Assembly: GCF_004121075.1 (NCBI RefSeq)
Contig: NZ_RHLN01000002.1
Location: 62,001 to 126,000 of the forward strand
DNA length: 64,000 bases
Direction: 5' to 3'
Origin: Lutibacter sp. HS1-25
GTDB taxonomy: Bacteria; Bacteroidota; Bacteroidia; Flavobacteriales; Flavobacteriaceae
The notes beneath the pieces were generated by a model that was given only the letters and a program-made list of their open reading frames with translations, ran no database searches and was not told the DNA's origin. The translations under genes were made by a program, and so were the position numbers. Positions 17,884 to 27,830 of the stretch are shown here, piece by piece; the stretch's first letter is position 1, and each line of letters opens with the position of its first letter.

Positions 17884-20211
17884 GTGAAAAATAAAGATCT
17901 AGAAAAATTAAAATTTTCAGAGTTGCTATTAAATGAAATCAATCTAATTGTAATTTCTTGTGATACAACAGGTGATGTAAATTACGTTTCAAGTGCAACT
18001 GAGAAAATTTCAGGATATAGCATTGATAACTTAATTGGTAATCTTTGGTGGGAAAACGCATTTTTCTCAAAGGAAGAAGGTCAACTTTACAAAAAAAATG
18101 TTATTGATATACTTAAAGGAAACGCAACCATAAGCACTAAACCTTACGAACGAAAATTAAAATGTAAAGATGGAAGCTACAGGTGGATTGAATGGCGAGA
18201 TTCTATAACTGACAACAATAAATTTATTTCTATTGGTGTTGATATTTCTGATTGGAAAAAAACAGAAATCATAAAAATCCAATCTGAAACCATTATTAAA
18301 AGTGTAGATTTAATGATTATTGTAAGTAATAAAGAAGGAAATGTTCTTTTTGCTTCGCCTGCTGTTGAAAAAATGCTGGGATATACTGTTGAAGAAATTT
18401 TAGGAGATAAATGGTGGAAAGTTATTTATGATAATCCTTTCCAAGCGCTTAAAATTAAAAATGCGATAATTGATTATGTATTTTTATATACTAAAGAATT
18501 TACAGACATTTCAAAAAGTAAAATCAAAACAAAAAATGGAGATTTTAAATGGATTGAGTGGCAATATTCTAAAGGTTTAGATGATACTTATATTTCAATT
18601 GGTACAGATATTACAAATAGAATTAACGAACAAATAGAGTTAAAAAAAGCTAAAGAAACTGCTGAGAAATCTTTAAAAGTTAAAGATGAGTTTATAGCAA
18701 ATATGAGCCATGAAATTAGAACTCCATTAAACGCGGTTATTGGCTTTACCGACTTACTTTTAGAAACGGGTCTAAGTACTGAACAAAGAGAGTATTTAGA
18801 AATCATGAAAAATTCTGGAGAAATCTTAAATTCACTAATAAGCAATGTGCTTGATCTTGCAAAATTAGATTCAAATAAGCTCGAAATCGAAAATATTTCA
18901 TTTAATCTTCATAAAAACATTTATGATATTATTAAATTAATGAAAATAAGAGCTGATGAAAAAAGTATTGAATTAAATTTAATTATTGACCCAAATACAC
19001 CCACACAAGTTTTTGGAGATCCAACCAGACTAAATCAAATTTTACTAAATTTAATTGGGAACGCAATCAAATTTACAAACGAAGGGTCTGTTACCGTTAC
19101 CATAAAATACATTGAAGAAACCAAAGATAATACACTAATTAGTTTTGAAATATTAGATACAGGTATAGGTATAATGTCTAATAAAATAAATACTGTATTT
19201 GGCGCATTTACCCAGGCAAAAAGCGATACTTCAAGAATATATGGAGGTACTGGATTAGGCTTAACAATTGTAAAAAAATTAATAAAACTTTTAAATGGTG
19301 ATATTACTGTTAAAAGTAAGTTTGGCGAAGGAAGTGTTTTTACTTTAAATCTACCATTTAAAAAAGACCATAAAACTATTTCCTTATCTGAAATTGAAAA
19401 CGGAATATCTACAGACAATAAACTTGGATTGAAAATTTTATTGGTTGAAGACAATAAAACAAATCAAATATTAGCCAAAACAAGATTAGAAAGATGGAAC
19501 TGTAAGGTTGATATTGCAAACAATGGTATTGAAGGCGTTAAAAAAGTACAAAAAAATATGTACAATATTATTTTAATGGACATTCAAATGCCCGTAATGG
19601 ACGGATATGAAGCCACAGAAATTATTAAAAATGATCTTTCTAAAAATAAATCTAAAATTCCAATAATCGCAATGACAGCTTACACATCAAAAAAAGACAT
19701 TCAAAGAGCATTTGATGTTGGTATGAGCGATTATATTTTTAAACCATTTAAAACTAGTGACTTATTCTCAATATTGGTAAAATACGGCGGATCTAAAAGC
19801 AACTTAATTGAAAACGAGCCGCAAATAGTTGAAGAAAAAAATGAACAACCTAACAAAGAAAAATATACAGACCTTAAATATTTAAAAGAAGAATCTTTTA
19901 ATGAAAATGCCATATTAAAATTGTTAATAGAACAGTTTTTAAAAGATTTAAATGATTTTTTAATTGTTTTAGATTTAGGATTGGAAGAAAAAAATTGGGA
20001 CTTATTACATGGGGCAACTCATAAAATAAAACCAAGTATAAGTATGTTTGGAATTTCAAAATTAGAGCCTATCATACACGATTTAACCAATAGATTTCGC
20101 CATAAAGTAAATTTAGATGACATTCACAAATTAACAAGTTCGTGTGTCGAAATTATAGGTTACGTAAAAATTGAACTAGAAAATGAACTTAAATTAATAA
20201 TAAATGAGTAA
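17884..20211 (+). CDS. Hybrid histidine kinase: PAS-PAS-HisKA-HATPase-REC-HPt
   Basis: A 775-residue soluble phosphorelay kinase with no membrane segment. It has two PAS/PAC units (about 12-130 and 135-250, each ending with a G-x-Y-RWIEW/KWIEWQ strand and an ISIGxDI segment). HisKA carries the phospho-acceptor H276 in MSHEIRTPLNAVIGF, and the ATPase has NLIGNAIKF, DTGIGI and GGTGLGL. The receiver has D566 in LMDIQMPVMDGYEA, and a C-terminal HPt has H713 in ATHKIKPS. GTG start. The next gene, a lone receiver, overlaps by 8 bp, so the HPt probably passes phosphate to it. It heads the polymer-synthesis run up to 26860. Confidence 0.92.
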   Translation: MKNKDLEKLKFSELLLNEINLIVISCDTTGDVNYVSSATEKISGYSIDNLIGNLWWENAFFSKEEGQLYKKNVIDILKGNATISTKPYERKLKCKDGSYRWIEWRDSITDNNKFISIGVDISDWKKTEIIKIQSETIIKSVDLMIIVSNKEGNVLFASPAVEKMLGYTVEEILGDKWWKVIYDNPFQALKIKNAIIDYVFLYTKEFTDISKSKIKTKNGDFKWIEWQYSKGLDDTYISIGTDITNRINEQIELKKAKETAEKSLKVKDEFIANMSHEIRTPLNAVIGFTDLLLETGLSTEQREYLEIMKNSGEILNSLISNVLDLAKLDSNKLEIENISFNLHKNIYDIIKLMKIRADEKSIELNLIIDPNTPTQVFGDPTRLNQILLNLIGNAIKFTNEGSVTVTIKYIEETKDNTLISFEILDTGIGIMSNKINTVFGAFTQAKSDTSRIYGGTGLGLTIVKKLIKLLNGDITVKSKFGEGSVFTLNLPFKKDHKTISLSEIENGISTDNKLGLKILLVEDNKTNQILAKTRLERWNCKVDIANNGIEGVKKVQKNMYNIILMDIQMPVMDGYEATEIIKNDLSKNKSKIPIIAMTAYTSKKDIQRAFDVGMSDYIFKPFKTSDLFSILVKYGGSKSNLIENEPQIVEEKNEQPNKEKYTDLKYLKEESFNENAILKLLIEQFLKDLNDFLIVLDLGLEEKNWDLLHGATHKIKPSISMFGISKLEPIIHDLTNRFRHKVNLDDIHKLTSSCVEIIGYVKIELENELKLIINE

Positions 20212-20572
20212 CAAGAAAAAAATAGTATTGGCTGAAGATAACTCAACACTTTCATTATTGTTGAAGTTTAGACTACAGAAAGAAGGATACGACTTATTTA
20301 TTGCTGCAAATGGTAAAGAAGCAATTGAATTAATTGAAGAGCATCAACCCGAATTAATTTTATCAGATATTATGATGCCTTACATAAGCGGTTTAGAAGT
20401 AATTAGCCATGTTAGAAACAAGCTGGAAATGAAAGTGCCTATTATTGTTTTTTCAGCAGCAGGGCAAGAAGAAATGGTTTTAAAAGCCTTTAGTTTAGGC
20501 GCTAACGATTTTATGGGCAAACCATTTAGCCCTAATGAGTTGGTAATTAGAGTTAAAAGGTTACTTAGTTAA
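20204..20572 (+). CDS. Stand-alone response regulator receiver
   Basis: A 122-residue CheY-like receiver without output domain. It has the acidic pair in VLAEDNSTL, the phospho-acceptor Asp in ILSDIMMPYISGLE, the switch Ser in IIVFSAAG and the Lys in DFMGKPFSPNELV. It overlaps the hybrid kinase by 8 bp, so it is the likely terminal receiver of that relay. It precedes the HEAT-repeat and glycosyltransferase genes. A single-domain receiver here suggests protein-level control of the membrane synthase complex rather than transcription, which is inference. Confidence 0.9.
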   Translation: MSNKKKIVLAEDNSTLSLLLKFRLQKEGYDLFIAANGKEAIELIEEHQPELILSDIMMPYISGLEVISHVRNKLEMKVPIIVFSAAGQEEMVLKAFSLGANDFMGKPFSPNELVIRVKRLLS

Positions 20573-20607
20573 CAACTAATATTTAAATAAATGATTTAAC
20601 TTATTAT

Positions 20608-21711
20608 ATGAATAATTCCCAAAGTGTTTTAGAATATTTTATGCAATTACCAACACTTGTTAAGGCTGTTTGGCTTATTAGTATTGTTTTATTCATACTT
20701 ATTTTGGGACTTATTTTGTATTTAAAAATATTGCGAATTTACTTGCGTAAGAATGAAAAAGAACAAATAAAATATCAAAAAATATATGAAGAAAATTTGA
20801 TAAATTATTTGTATGCTGGCGACGATGTAAATGAAATTAGTGAAGAACAACAACTTTTTATAAACAAAACAAAAATAGAAATATTAAATACGTTTAATAG
20901 AAAAGTCCTAATTTCTGTTATGTCAAAATTAGTTAATGATATCTCTGGAGAAATAGCCGTATCTATTCATAAATTTTATTATGAAACTGGATTGATCAAC
21001 TATTCATTAAAAAAAATAAAAGCAAGAAAATGGGAAATTATAGCCTCAGGAATTGATGAATTAACTCAATTTGAAGTTAAACAAGCACATAATAAAATTG
21101 AAAAACTAATAAAACATCCACACAAAGAAGTAAGAAATCAAGCTCAACTGTATTTGGTTAATTTATTTCAATTTCAAGGTTTAAATTTCTTAAATAATTT
21201 AGAATATCAATTGTCTGAATGGAATCAAATACAATTGCTGGAAATTCTTCAAAAGTTTGACAATCAAGAAATAACAAACATTTCTAATTGGTTAAAATCA
21301 AATAACATTTCAGTGGTTATGTTTGCGCTAAAACTCGCAAAAGTATACAATCAGTTCGAGTCTAAAGATGCACTTTTAGACTTATTAAAACATCCTAATG
21401 AAGAAATTAGAGTTCAAACCATAGATGTATTGAGTTATTTTTTTGATACTGAATGCAAAGAATATTTAAAATCTAACTTTAATAATAGTAGTAAAAGCGA
21501 ACAAATAGCTTTTTTAAAACTTTTAGAAAATACTGGAGACGCATCGGATGAAAATTTTATTTTAGAAAACATCAATCATCCTAATTTTAAAATAAAATTA
21601 GCTTCATTAAAAATATTAAAAGAGATCAATCCAACAAAATTTAATAATTTAGAAATATCAGAAAGTGATACAGCATCTAAACGTATTGTTGAATTTATTA
21701 ATAACAACTAA
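20608..21711 (+). CDS. Membrane-anchored HEAT-repeat protein
   Basis: A 367-residue protein with one N-terminal transmembrane helix (about 17-39, AVWLISIVLFILILGLILYLKIL) and a cytosolic helical-repeat body. HEAT-like units are seen as IEKLIKHPHKEVRNQAQLYL, LLDLLKHPNEEIRVQTIDVL and ENINHPNFKIKLASLKIL. This makes it a scaffold or binding platform at the inner membrane. It sits between the receiver and the GT2 synthase, with a 3-bp gap to the latter. It may link the receiver to the synthase, but no direct evidence is available. Confidence 0.82.
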   Translation: MNNSQSVLEYFMQLPTLVKAVWLISIVLFILILGLILYLKILRIYLRKNEKEQIKYQKIYEENLINYLYAGDDVNEISEEQQLFINKTKIEILNTFNRKVLISVMSKLVNDISGEIAVSIHKFYYETGLINYSLKKIKARKWEIIASGIDELTQFEVKQAHNKIEKLIKHPHKEVRNQAQLYLVNLFQFQGLNFLNNLEYQLSEWNQIQLLEILQKFDNQEITNISNWLKSNNISVVMFALKLAKVYNQFESKDALLDLLKHPNEEIRVQTIDVLSYFFDTECKEYLKSNFNNSSKSEQIAFLKLLENTGDASDENFILENINHPNFKIKLASLKILKEINPTKFNNLEISESDTASKRIVEFINNN

Positions 21712-21714
21712 TTT

Positions 21715-23151
21715 ATGGATAGTAGCACCGTAAGACTAATTTTACTTATAATTCATATATTGTTTTTTATATATGCATTTTCTGTAATTTTCTCCTATGT
21801 ATTTTTATCTTTTATTTCGGCTCTGGAATCCAGTCAATATATTAAAAGAAATAGTTTTGTAAATTACAACGAAATACTTTCTTCAACAGTCTCTCCTTCA
21901 ATTTCAATTATAGCTCCGGCTTATAATGAAAGCTTAAACATTATTGAAAATGTACGATCGTTACTTTCTAGCCATTACGTAAATTACGATGTAATTATTG
22001 TTAATGATGGTAGTAAAGACGATAGCTTAGAAAAATTAATAAAAGCTTACGATTTGGTTAAAGTAAATTATTTAATTAATTATCAGGTACCAACAAAACC
22101 ACTAAGGCAAGGCGTATTTAAATCTACAAATCCGGCTTTTGAAAAATTAATTGTTGTAGATAAAGAAAACGGCGGAAAAGCAGATGCGCTAAATTGTGGC
22201 TTAAATATTAGTCAAAGTAAATATGTGGCTTGTATAGATGTAGATTGCTTATTACTTGAAGACTCTCTGCAAAAAATGATCAAGCCTTTTTTAGAATTAA
22301 CAGATGTAAAAGTAATTGCATCGGGCGGAGTTATAAGAATTGCCAATGCTTGTGAAATAAAAGAAGGTAAATTAATAAACATTAACTTACCTAGTAAATT
22401 TATTGAAATTGCTCAAATTTTAGAATATTTAAGATCGTTTTTATTAGGTCGAATGGCTTGGAGTCGTTTAAATGGCTTGTTAGTAATTTCAGGAGCTTTT
22501 GGAATGTTCGATAAAAAAATAGCTATTGAAGTTGGTGGCTATAACACCAAAACAGTTGGTGAAGATATGGAAATTATTGTGCGAATGAGAAGGCGAATGG
22601 AAGAAGAAAACATAAAATACAAAGTTGCTTATATCCCAGATCCTCTTTGTTGGACCGAAGCTCCAGACAACTATAAAATTTTAATCTCTCAAAGAAACAG
22701 ATGGACAAGAGGTACTATTGAAGTTCTTAAAATACATCGTAAAATTGGTTTTAACCCTAAGTACAGACTATTAGGTATGTTAAGTTATCCATACTGGTTT
22801 TTTTACGAAAGATTAGCCCCAATTATTGAAGTAATTGGCATACTTTACTTTATAGTTTTAATAGCCCTTGACAATGTAAGATGGGATTATGCACTTGCTT
22901 TTTTTCTTTCAGCCTATCTATTTACAATCATGTTTACAATTATTGCCATATTTTCTGAAGAACTTACTTACCATCAGTACACCAAAAAAGGCACAGGATT
23001 TAAACTATTACTAGTAACATTGTTAGAACCCTTTGTATTGCATCCATTTATTTTATACGCCGCAATTAAAGGAAATATCGATTATTACTTTAATAAAAAA
23101 ATAAAATGGGGCGAAATGACAAGGAAAGGATTGTCTAAAACAGAATCGTAA
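21715..23151 (+). CDS. Processive family 2 glycosyltransferase (PgaC/BcsA-like synthase)
   Basis: A 478-residue inner-membrane polysaccharide synthase with N-terminal membrane segments (residues 5-35), a GT-A domain and C-terminal helices (about 350-450). All processive GT2 motifs are visible: D98 (VNDGSKDD), D175-x-D177 (IDVDC), the E283-D284 catalytic pair (VGEDMEI) and Q326-x-x-R-W330 (QRNRW). It has no PilZ domain, so cyclic-di-GMP control of the BcsA type is not seen. It lies 3 bp after the HEAT gene and 15 bp before the LtaS-like gene. The sugar donor cannot be told. Confidence 0.9.
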   Translation: MDSSTVRLILLIIHILFFIYAFSVIFSYVFLSFISALESSQYIKRNSFVNYNEILSSTVSPSISIIAPAYNESLNIIENVRSLLSSHYVNYDVIIVNDGSKDDSLEKLIKAYDLVKVNYLINYQVPTKPLRQGVFKSTNPAFEKLIVVDKENGGKADALNCGLNISQSKYVACIDVDCLLLEDSLQKMIKPFLELTDVKVIASGGVIRIANACEIKEGKLININLPSKFIEIAQILEYLRSFLLGRMAWSRLNGLLVISGAFGMFDKKIAIEVGGYNTKTVGEDMEIIVRMRRRMEEENIKYKVAYIPDPLCWTEAPDNYKILISQRNRWTRGTIEVLKIHRKIGFNPKYRLLGMLSYPYWFFYERLAPIIEVIGILYFIVLIALDNVRWDYALAFFLSAYLFTIMFTIIAIFSEELTYHQYTKKGTGFKLLLVTLLEPFVLHPFILYAAIKGNIDYYFNKKIKWGEMTRKGLSKTES

Positions 23152-23166
23152 TGAAGAACTAAACTT

Positions 23167-25593
23167 ATGAAAATACAATATTCAACAAAAGAATTAATAA
23201 ATTACGTTTACCTAATTGTTGCCTTAATTTTAACATTTTGGCTTACTAGTTTATTTGAAATTTTTACAACAATTTCAAGAGGCATTAAAGTACCTAATAT
23301 TGGAGTTGTTGTTTTATACAAAATGCTAAACGACTTTTGGACAAGTTTATTAATAGGAACTTTACTTTTTCCTATCCATTGGATTTTAACTGTATTTACA
23401 AAAAAATACAACCAAATAATTGTTCAAATTTTATTGGCAATTTTGGTATTAATACAATTTTCATTGGCAAAATACAGTGCTACAACATTGCTAAATTTAG
23501 GTGCAGATTTGTTAGGGTATTCATTTAATGATATCACTGTGACCGTTTCCTCATCAGAATCTTTGTCTGTTCTATATTTTATTCCTTTTATTGTTGCCGT
23601 CTCAATGTTTTTTGTAATTAATGTAATTTTTACAAAATACATTTCTAGCAGATCTTTAATTGCTAGTTTATTTATTTTTGTTTTAATTTTTGGAGGACTT
23701 AAATTGGTCATGTCCCAATCTTCTGAAAACGATTATCAAAACAAATTAAATTATTTAGTTTCAGATATTTTAAAGTATAAGTACGAACAATACCAACTAA
23801 ATTCATACGATTTATCTAACAAAAATAGTTATCCTCTTTTAAAATCTTTTTCTGAAACAAAAGATGTCTTGTCTCCTTTTTTCAATATTAATGAAGAAAA
23901 ACCCAATATGGTTTTTATTATTGTTGAAGGCTTAGGAGCCGAATTTGTGGGTAAAAATGCATATAGCGGATTTACTCCATTTATAGATTCTTTAGCAACA
24001 CAATCATTGTATTGGGAAAATTTTGCAAGTACAGCAGGTAGAACTTTTGGCGTTTTACCAGCCTTATTTGGATCGCTTCCTTATGGTGATAAAGGATTTA
24101 TGGAAATACAAAAAATACCTTCACACATATCGTTAATAAGTGTTTTAAAAGCAAATGGATATACCACATCATTTTACACAGGCGACCCATCAAGTTTTGA
24201 TAGAAAAATAAATTTTTTAGAATATAACAATATCGATAATATTATAGATGAAGATAAATTTGGACCCGATTTTGAAAAAACACAAGCCAACGCTGGTGGT
24301 TTTTCATGGGGATATCCTGATGCTGAAATTTTCAAAAAAGTAGCTTCTGTATTAAACCCTGAAAAACAACCTAGGTTAGATATTATAATGACCTTAACAA
24401 ACCATGAACCTTTTGATTTTCCTTCAAAAGAAATTTACAAAACAAAAGTAGATAGCATTTTAAACGCAAAAAATAGCTCAAGTGATTTTATAGAAGAAGT
24501 GAAATCTTACGAGGATATTTTTGCAAGTATTCTATACTCTGACACAGCTATAAAAAACTTTATAAATAGTTATAAAACACGACCAGAATTTGCCAATACT
24601 ATTTTTGTAATAACAGGAGATCACAGGTTAATACCAATCAATCAAAAAGACAAATTATGTAGGTTTCATGTACCTTTTTTAATTTACAGTCCTTTATTAA
24701 ATAAAACAAAATCTATAAAATCAATATCTTCTCATTTAGATGTAACACCAAGTTTACTGTCATTTTTAATAAACAACTATACTTTTAATAAATTAGAAAA
24801 AACGGCTTGGATGAGCGAAGGTTTAGACACTGCTCAACAGTTTAGAAATATTCATAAAATACCACTAATGCGATACAAAGGAAGTATTAACGACTATATT
24901 TTTAACGATTATTTATTGTCTGATGGTGCTCTGTATAAAATAAATGAAAACTTCGGAATTAATAAAGTAATTGAAAAAGAACTTATTAAAAGCATTTCAG
25001 ATTCATTAATGGAATTTAAAAAATTAAACCGCTATACCATTCAAAAAAACAGAATTTTCCCTGATTCACTAAATATTTATAGAAATTCGATTGTTGAATT
25101 TTCTGATGAAGAACTGGTATTATTAAAAGACCTAACACGTAATTTAACTTTTGACGAATGTTTTAATTTGGCAAGAGAAACTGCCTTTAAAAAAGATTAT
25201 AAAAAAGCGCGATTGCTGTGTGATTATATTATAAATGAACTACCCAATCATGCCGATGCCCGAACACTTAAAGGAAGAACTTTAGCTTGGGAAGGCAGGT
25301 ATAAAGAAGCTGAAGTAGAATTATTAAGCGTAGTTAAAAGAGCTCCTTTTTATTATGACAGTTATTTGGCTTTGCTAGATTTATATTGGTGGTCTAAACA
25401 AGATGAAAAATCAATTGAGATTACACAAAAAGCTTTCAACAACGAATTAGAAAATAGTGACATTAGCTTTAAGCTCGCAAAAGCTTATTTTAGAATGAAC
25501 AACAAATTAAAATCTGAACAAATAATGGATAGCTTGGTAAAAATATATCCAGAAAATCAAGAATATTTAACCTTTAAACAATCTTTAAAATAA
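23167..25593 (+). CDS. LtaS-like alkaline-phosphatase-superfamily phosphotransferase with TPR tail
   Basis: An 808-residue protein with five N-terminal transmembrane helices (residues 1-190) and a periplasmic sulfatase/LtaS-type domain (about 245-560). The metal and nucleophile residues of LtaS or EptA enzymes are visible: E254 (FIIVEGLG), T293 (AGRTFGVLP), H413 (TNHEPFDF), and D485-H486 (TGDHR). A C-terminal TPR region (about 675-805; NHADARTLKGRTLAWEGRYKEAE) is unusual for these enzymes. In the lipid-linked families the Thr carries a phosphoglycerol or phosphoethanolamine that is moved to a glycan or lipid. The neighbouring synthase suggests polymer decoration. Confidence 0.87.
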   Translation: MKIQYSTKELINYVYLIVALILTFWLTSLFEIFTTISRGIKVPNIGVVVLYKMLNDFWTSLLIGTLLFPIHWILTVFTKKYNQIIVQILLAILVLIQFSLAKYSATTLLNLGADLLGYSFNDITVTVSSSESLSVLYFIPFIVAVSMFFVINVIFTKYISSRSLIASLFIFVLIFGGLKLVMSQSSENDYQNKLNYLVSDILKYKYEQYQLNSYDLSNKNSYPLLKSFSETKDVLSPFFNINEEKPNMVFIIVEGLGAEFVGKNAYSGFTPFIDSLATQSLYWENFASTAGRTFGVLPALFGSLPYGDKGFMEIQKIPSHISLISVLKANGYTTSFYTGDPSSFDRKINFLEYNNIDNIIDEDKFGPDFEKTQANAGGFSWGYPDAEIFKKVASVLNPEKQPRLDIIMTLTNHEPFDFPSKEIYKTKVDSILNAKNSSSDFIEEVKSYEDIFASILYSDTAIKNFINSYKTRPEFANTIFVITGDHRLIPINQKDKLCRFHVPFLIYSPLLNKTKSIKSISSHLDVTPSLLSFLINNYTFNKLEKTAWMSEGLDTAQQFRNIHKIPLMRYKGSINDYIFNDYLLSDGALYKINENFGINKVIEKELIKSISDSLMEFKKLNRYTIQKNRIFPDSLNIYRNSIVEFSDEELVLLKDLTRNLTFDECFNLARETAFKKDYKKARLLCDYIINELPNHADARTLKGRTLAWEGRYKEAEVELLSVVKRAPFYYDSYLALLDLYWWSKQDEKSIEITQKAFNNELENSDISFKLAKAYFRMNNKLKSEQIMDSLVKIYPENQEYLTFKQSLK

Positions 25594-25594
25594 T

Positions 25595-26860
25595 ATGTTA
25601 AAGTTTATATTTAAATTCACTTCAATAGCATTTATGCTAATAAGTAGCGTCCTTTATTCTCAGCAAAAAAGTTTTAATGGTGATCCAGATGCTGCTTTTG
25701 AAACTGCACGAAAAATGGCCTTTGATGGACAACGAAAACAAGCTCAAGACACTTTACTATTGCTTTTAACAAAGTACCCAGATTATCTTGATATTCGCGA
25801 CTTTTTAGCAAGCACCTATGCTTGGGATGGAAATTATGAAAGTGCTAGAAAAGAGTTTAAGTACGTTTTGCAAAAAGATTCAGATAGGCAAACAACTTGG
25901 GTGGCTGCAATTAACAATGAATTATGGGCTGAAGTTCCGTTTTCTGCTTTAAAAATGACCAAGGAAGCATTGACTTATTTTCCAAATGATGAAGAACTTT
26001 TACTTTTAAAAGCCAGAGCTGAAGCAAATTCACTAAATCCAAAAGAAGCATTAATAACAGTAGATGCGCTTTTAAAAAGCAATCCAAACAACCAAAAAGC
26101 CATTGAATATAAAGAGAGTTTATCGCAAGAATTAAGATTTAATGCTATTGGATTTACATATAATATTGATTTGTATTCTGAAGTTTTTGACCCAATGCAA
26201 TATTATACCTTGGATTACAGCAGACAAACTAAATATGGAAGTATTATTGCCAGGGTAAATTTTAACAGAAGATTTCAAAACAACGGTTTACAGTTTGAAG
26301 TTGATTTGTACCCAAGAATAATGGAAGGCTTATATGCTTATTTAAACTTTGGATTTTCAGATTCATATTTATTTCCAAAGTTTAGATTTGGAGCCGAATT
26401 ATACAAATCTTTACCGCGTAGTTTTGAAGTTTCTTTAGGTCTTAGGACTTTAAAATACAGTTCAACTACAAATATCTACACTGGCTCGGTAGGTTGGTAT
26501 ACAGGTAACAGCTATCTTTCATTAAGACCTTATATTACACCTGGTGATACTGGCACTAGTATTTCTGGTACACTTACATATAGATTGTACCGAAGCGATG
26601 CCAATAATTATTTTGGAGTAGCAGGTTCTATGGGTTACTCTCCTGACGACTATGAGCAATTTAATGATGGTAATACTGGAAATAAAAAAGCAAATTTTGA
26701 TTCTCAACGAATTAGGTTTGGTTATTATTTCACATCAAATAACCGTAAAAATGCTTGGGGAGCTCAGGCTGGTGTTACACATCAAGAAATTTCTTTTGAT
26801 CAAGGTAATTTCTTCTGGATTTATTCATTGGGTGTTTCTTGGGAACTAAAATTTAAATAA
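25595..26860 (+). CDS. TPR plus YaiO-type outer-membrane beta-barrel
   Basis: A 421-residue exported protein with a signal peptide at about 1-22 (ending VLYSQQ). TPR units follow (about 30-170: PDYLDIRDFLASTYAWDGNYESARKEF, PNNQKAIEYKESL). The C-terminal barrel starts at FNAIGFTYNIDLYSE, with alternating strands and an aromatic end (FFWIYSLGVSWELKFK). This is the YaiO family. The TPR-plus-barrel layout parallels PgaA or BcsC-type exporters but has a smaller barrel. It is the last gene of the run, 1 bp after the LtaS-like gene. Confidence 0.88.
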   Translation: MLKFIFKFTSIAFMLISSVLYSQQKSFNGDPDAAFETARKMAFDGQRKQAQDTLLLLLTKYPDYLDIRDFLASTYAWDGNYESARKEFKYVLQKDSDRQTTWVAAINNELWAEVPFSALKMTKEALTYFPNDEELLLLKARAEANSLNPKEALITVDALLKSNPNNQKAIEYKESLSQELRFNAIGFTYNIDLYSEVFDPMQYYTLDYSRQTKYGSIIARVNFNRRFQNNGLQFEVDLYPRIMEGLYAYLNFGFSDSYLFPKFRFGAELYKSLPRSFEVSLGLRTLKYSSTTNIYTGSVGWYTGNSYLSLRPYITPGDTGTSISGTLTYRLYRSDANNYFGVAGSMGYSPDDYEQFNDGNTGNKKANFDSQRIRFGYYFTSNNRKNAWGAQAGVTHQEISFDQGNFFWIYSLGVSWELKFK

Positions 26861-26938
26861 CTAATAGCAACAGTTTTGTAATCTTCACCAAAAATGAGCA
26901 TTAAAAAAATGTTGCTAAAAAAATTTACAGCTAAATAT

Positions 26939-27703
26939 TTAATATGTCATCACATTGTTTTTAATAAAATCTTTCTTTAAAAACGAAGGTGTAAATATCA
27001 CAATCCCTAATTCAAACCCAGCTCCTTTATTACCGTTTAAAGCTGCTCCATAAGTACCTGCTAGAACAATCCATGAGTTTGGTTCCCAACGCAAACCAAC
27101 TTTATATTCTGGTTGTGAATATGCTTTACCTTCAGTTCCAAAAATTTCACCTACTATCGCAGTCTCAGGAATCACTTTATAAATCGCAAGTCTTGTGCTA
27201 TACGTAAAACCCCAAGCTGTAGTTCTTACATTTTCATCATTATAATCAAAATTAACCATAGCTCCGGGCATAATATCCCAAAAAACAGTATTTAAAAATG
27301 GTATAGATACAGGAACTGCAGTCCAGTAATTTTTTTGCATATCCGAATATTTATCTATGGTGAAATAACCTGGAGATTTACCTATTCCTAAAAAAACTGC
27401 AGCACCACCATTCTTTTGTTTATTTTCCCAAAACATATATTTACCAAAAACATTTGTAGTATAACGATTTGGTATGTTATTGGCTCTATCTTCCCAATAC
27501 AAATTGGCTTGAATATTAAATTCAAAGTTTTTAAGCAAGGTAAAAACTGTTGAAATCATAGCATCTCTTTCACCAGTTGTGATTACAAAAGTACCTGTAC
27601 CATGTGGCATTGTAACATAATTATCAGAATTAAATTGCTGAGCCTTTATAAAATTGCTTGTAATTATAAATAGAATAACAACAGTGATTTTTTTAAGTTT
27701 CAT
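26939..27703 (-). CDS. Exported outer-membrane-type protein, unknown
   Basis: A 254-residue protein with a signal peptide (about 1-21, ending IKAQQ). The mature part is rich in alternating aromatic and polar strands (FNIQANLYWEDRAN, GAAVFLGIGKSPGYF, YKVGLRWEPNSWIVLAGTYG, GFELGIVIFTP), which suggests a small beta-barrel. I do not recognise a named family. It is a single gene with a perfect -7 box upstream, convergent with the YaiO gene. Confidence 0.78.
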   Translation of the reverse strand: MKLKKITVVILFIITSNFIKAQQFNSDNYVTMPHGTGTFVITTGERDAMISTVFTLLKNFEFNIQANLYWEDRANNIPNRYTTNVFGKYMFWENKQKNGGAAVFLGIGKSPGYFTIDKYSDMQKNYWTAVPVSIPFLNTVFWDIMPGAMVNFDYNDENVRTTAWGFTYSTRLAIYKVIPETAIVGEIFGTEGKAYSQPEYKVGLRWEPNSWIVLAGTYGAALNGNKGAGFELGIVIFTPSFLKKDFIKNNVMTY

Positions 27704-27755
27704 AGATTTGAGTTTAATATCAATTATTATAGTTCAATAAAGTTGCATTTTTATA

Positions 27756-27763
27756 CAAATATA
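27756..27763 (-). promoter_or_regulatory. -7 box of the exported protein gene
   Basis: On the minus strand TATATTTG matches TAnnTTTG, 52 bp before the start at 27703. Confidence 0.5.
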
Positions 27764-27830
27764 TTATTTACAACAAATCAAAAGTAATTAATTTAAAGGT
27801 CTTAAAAGGTAATTTTTAACCAGACATTTA

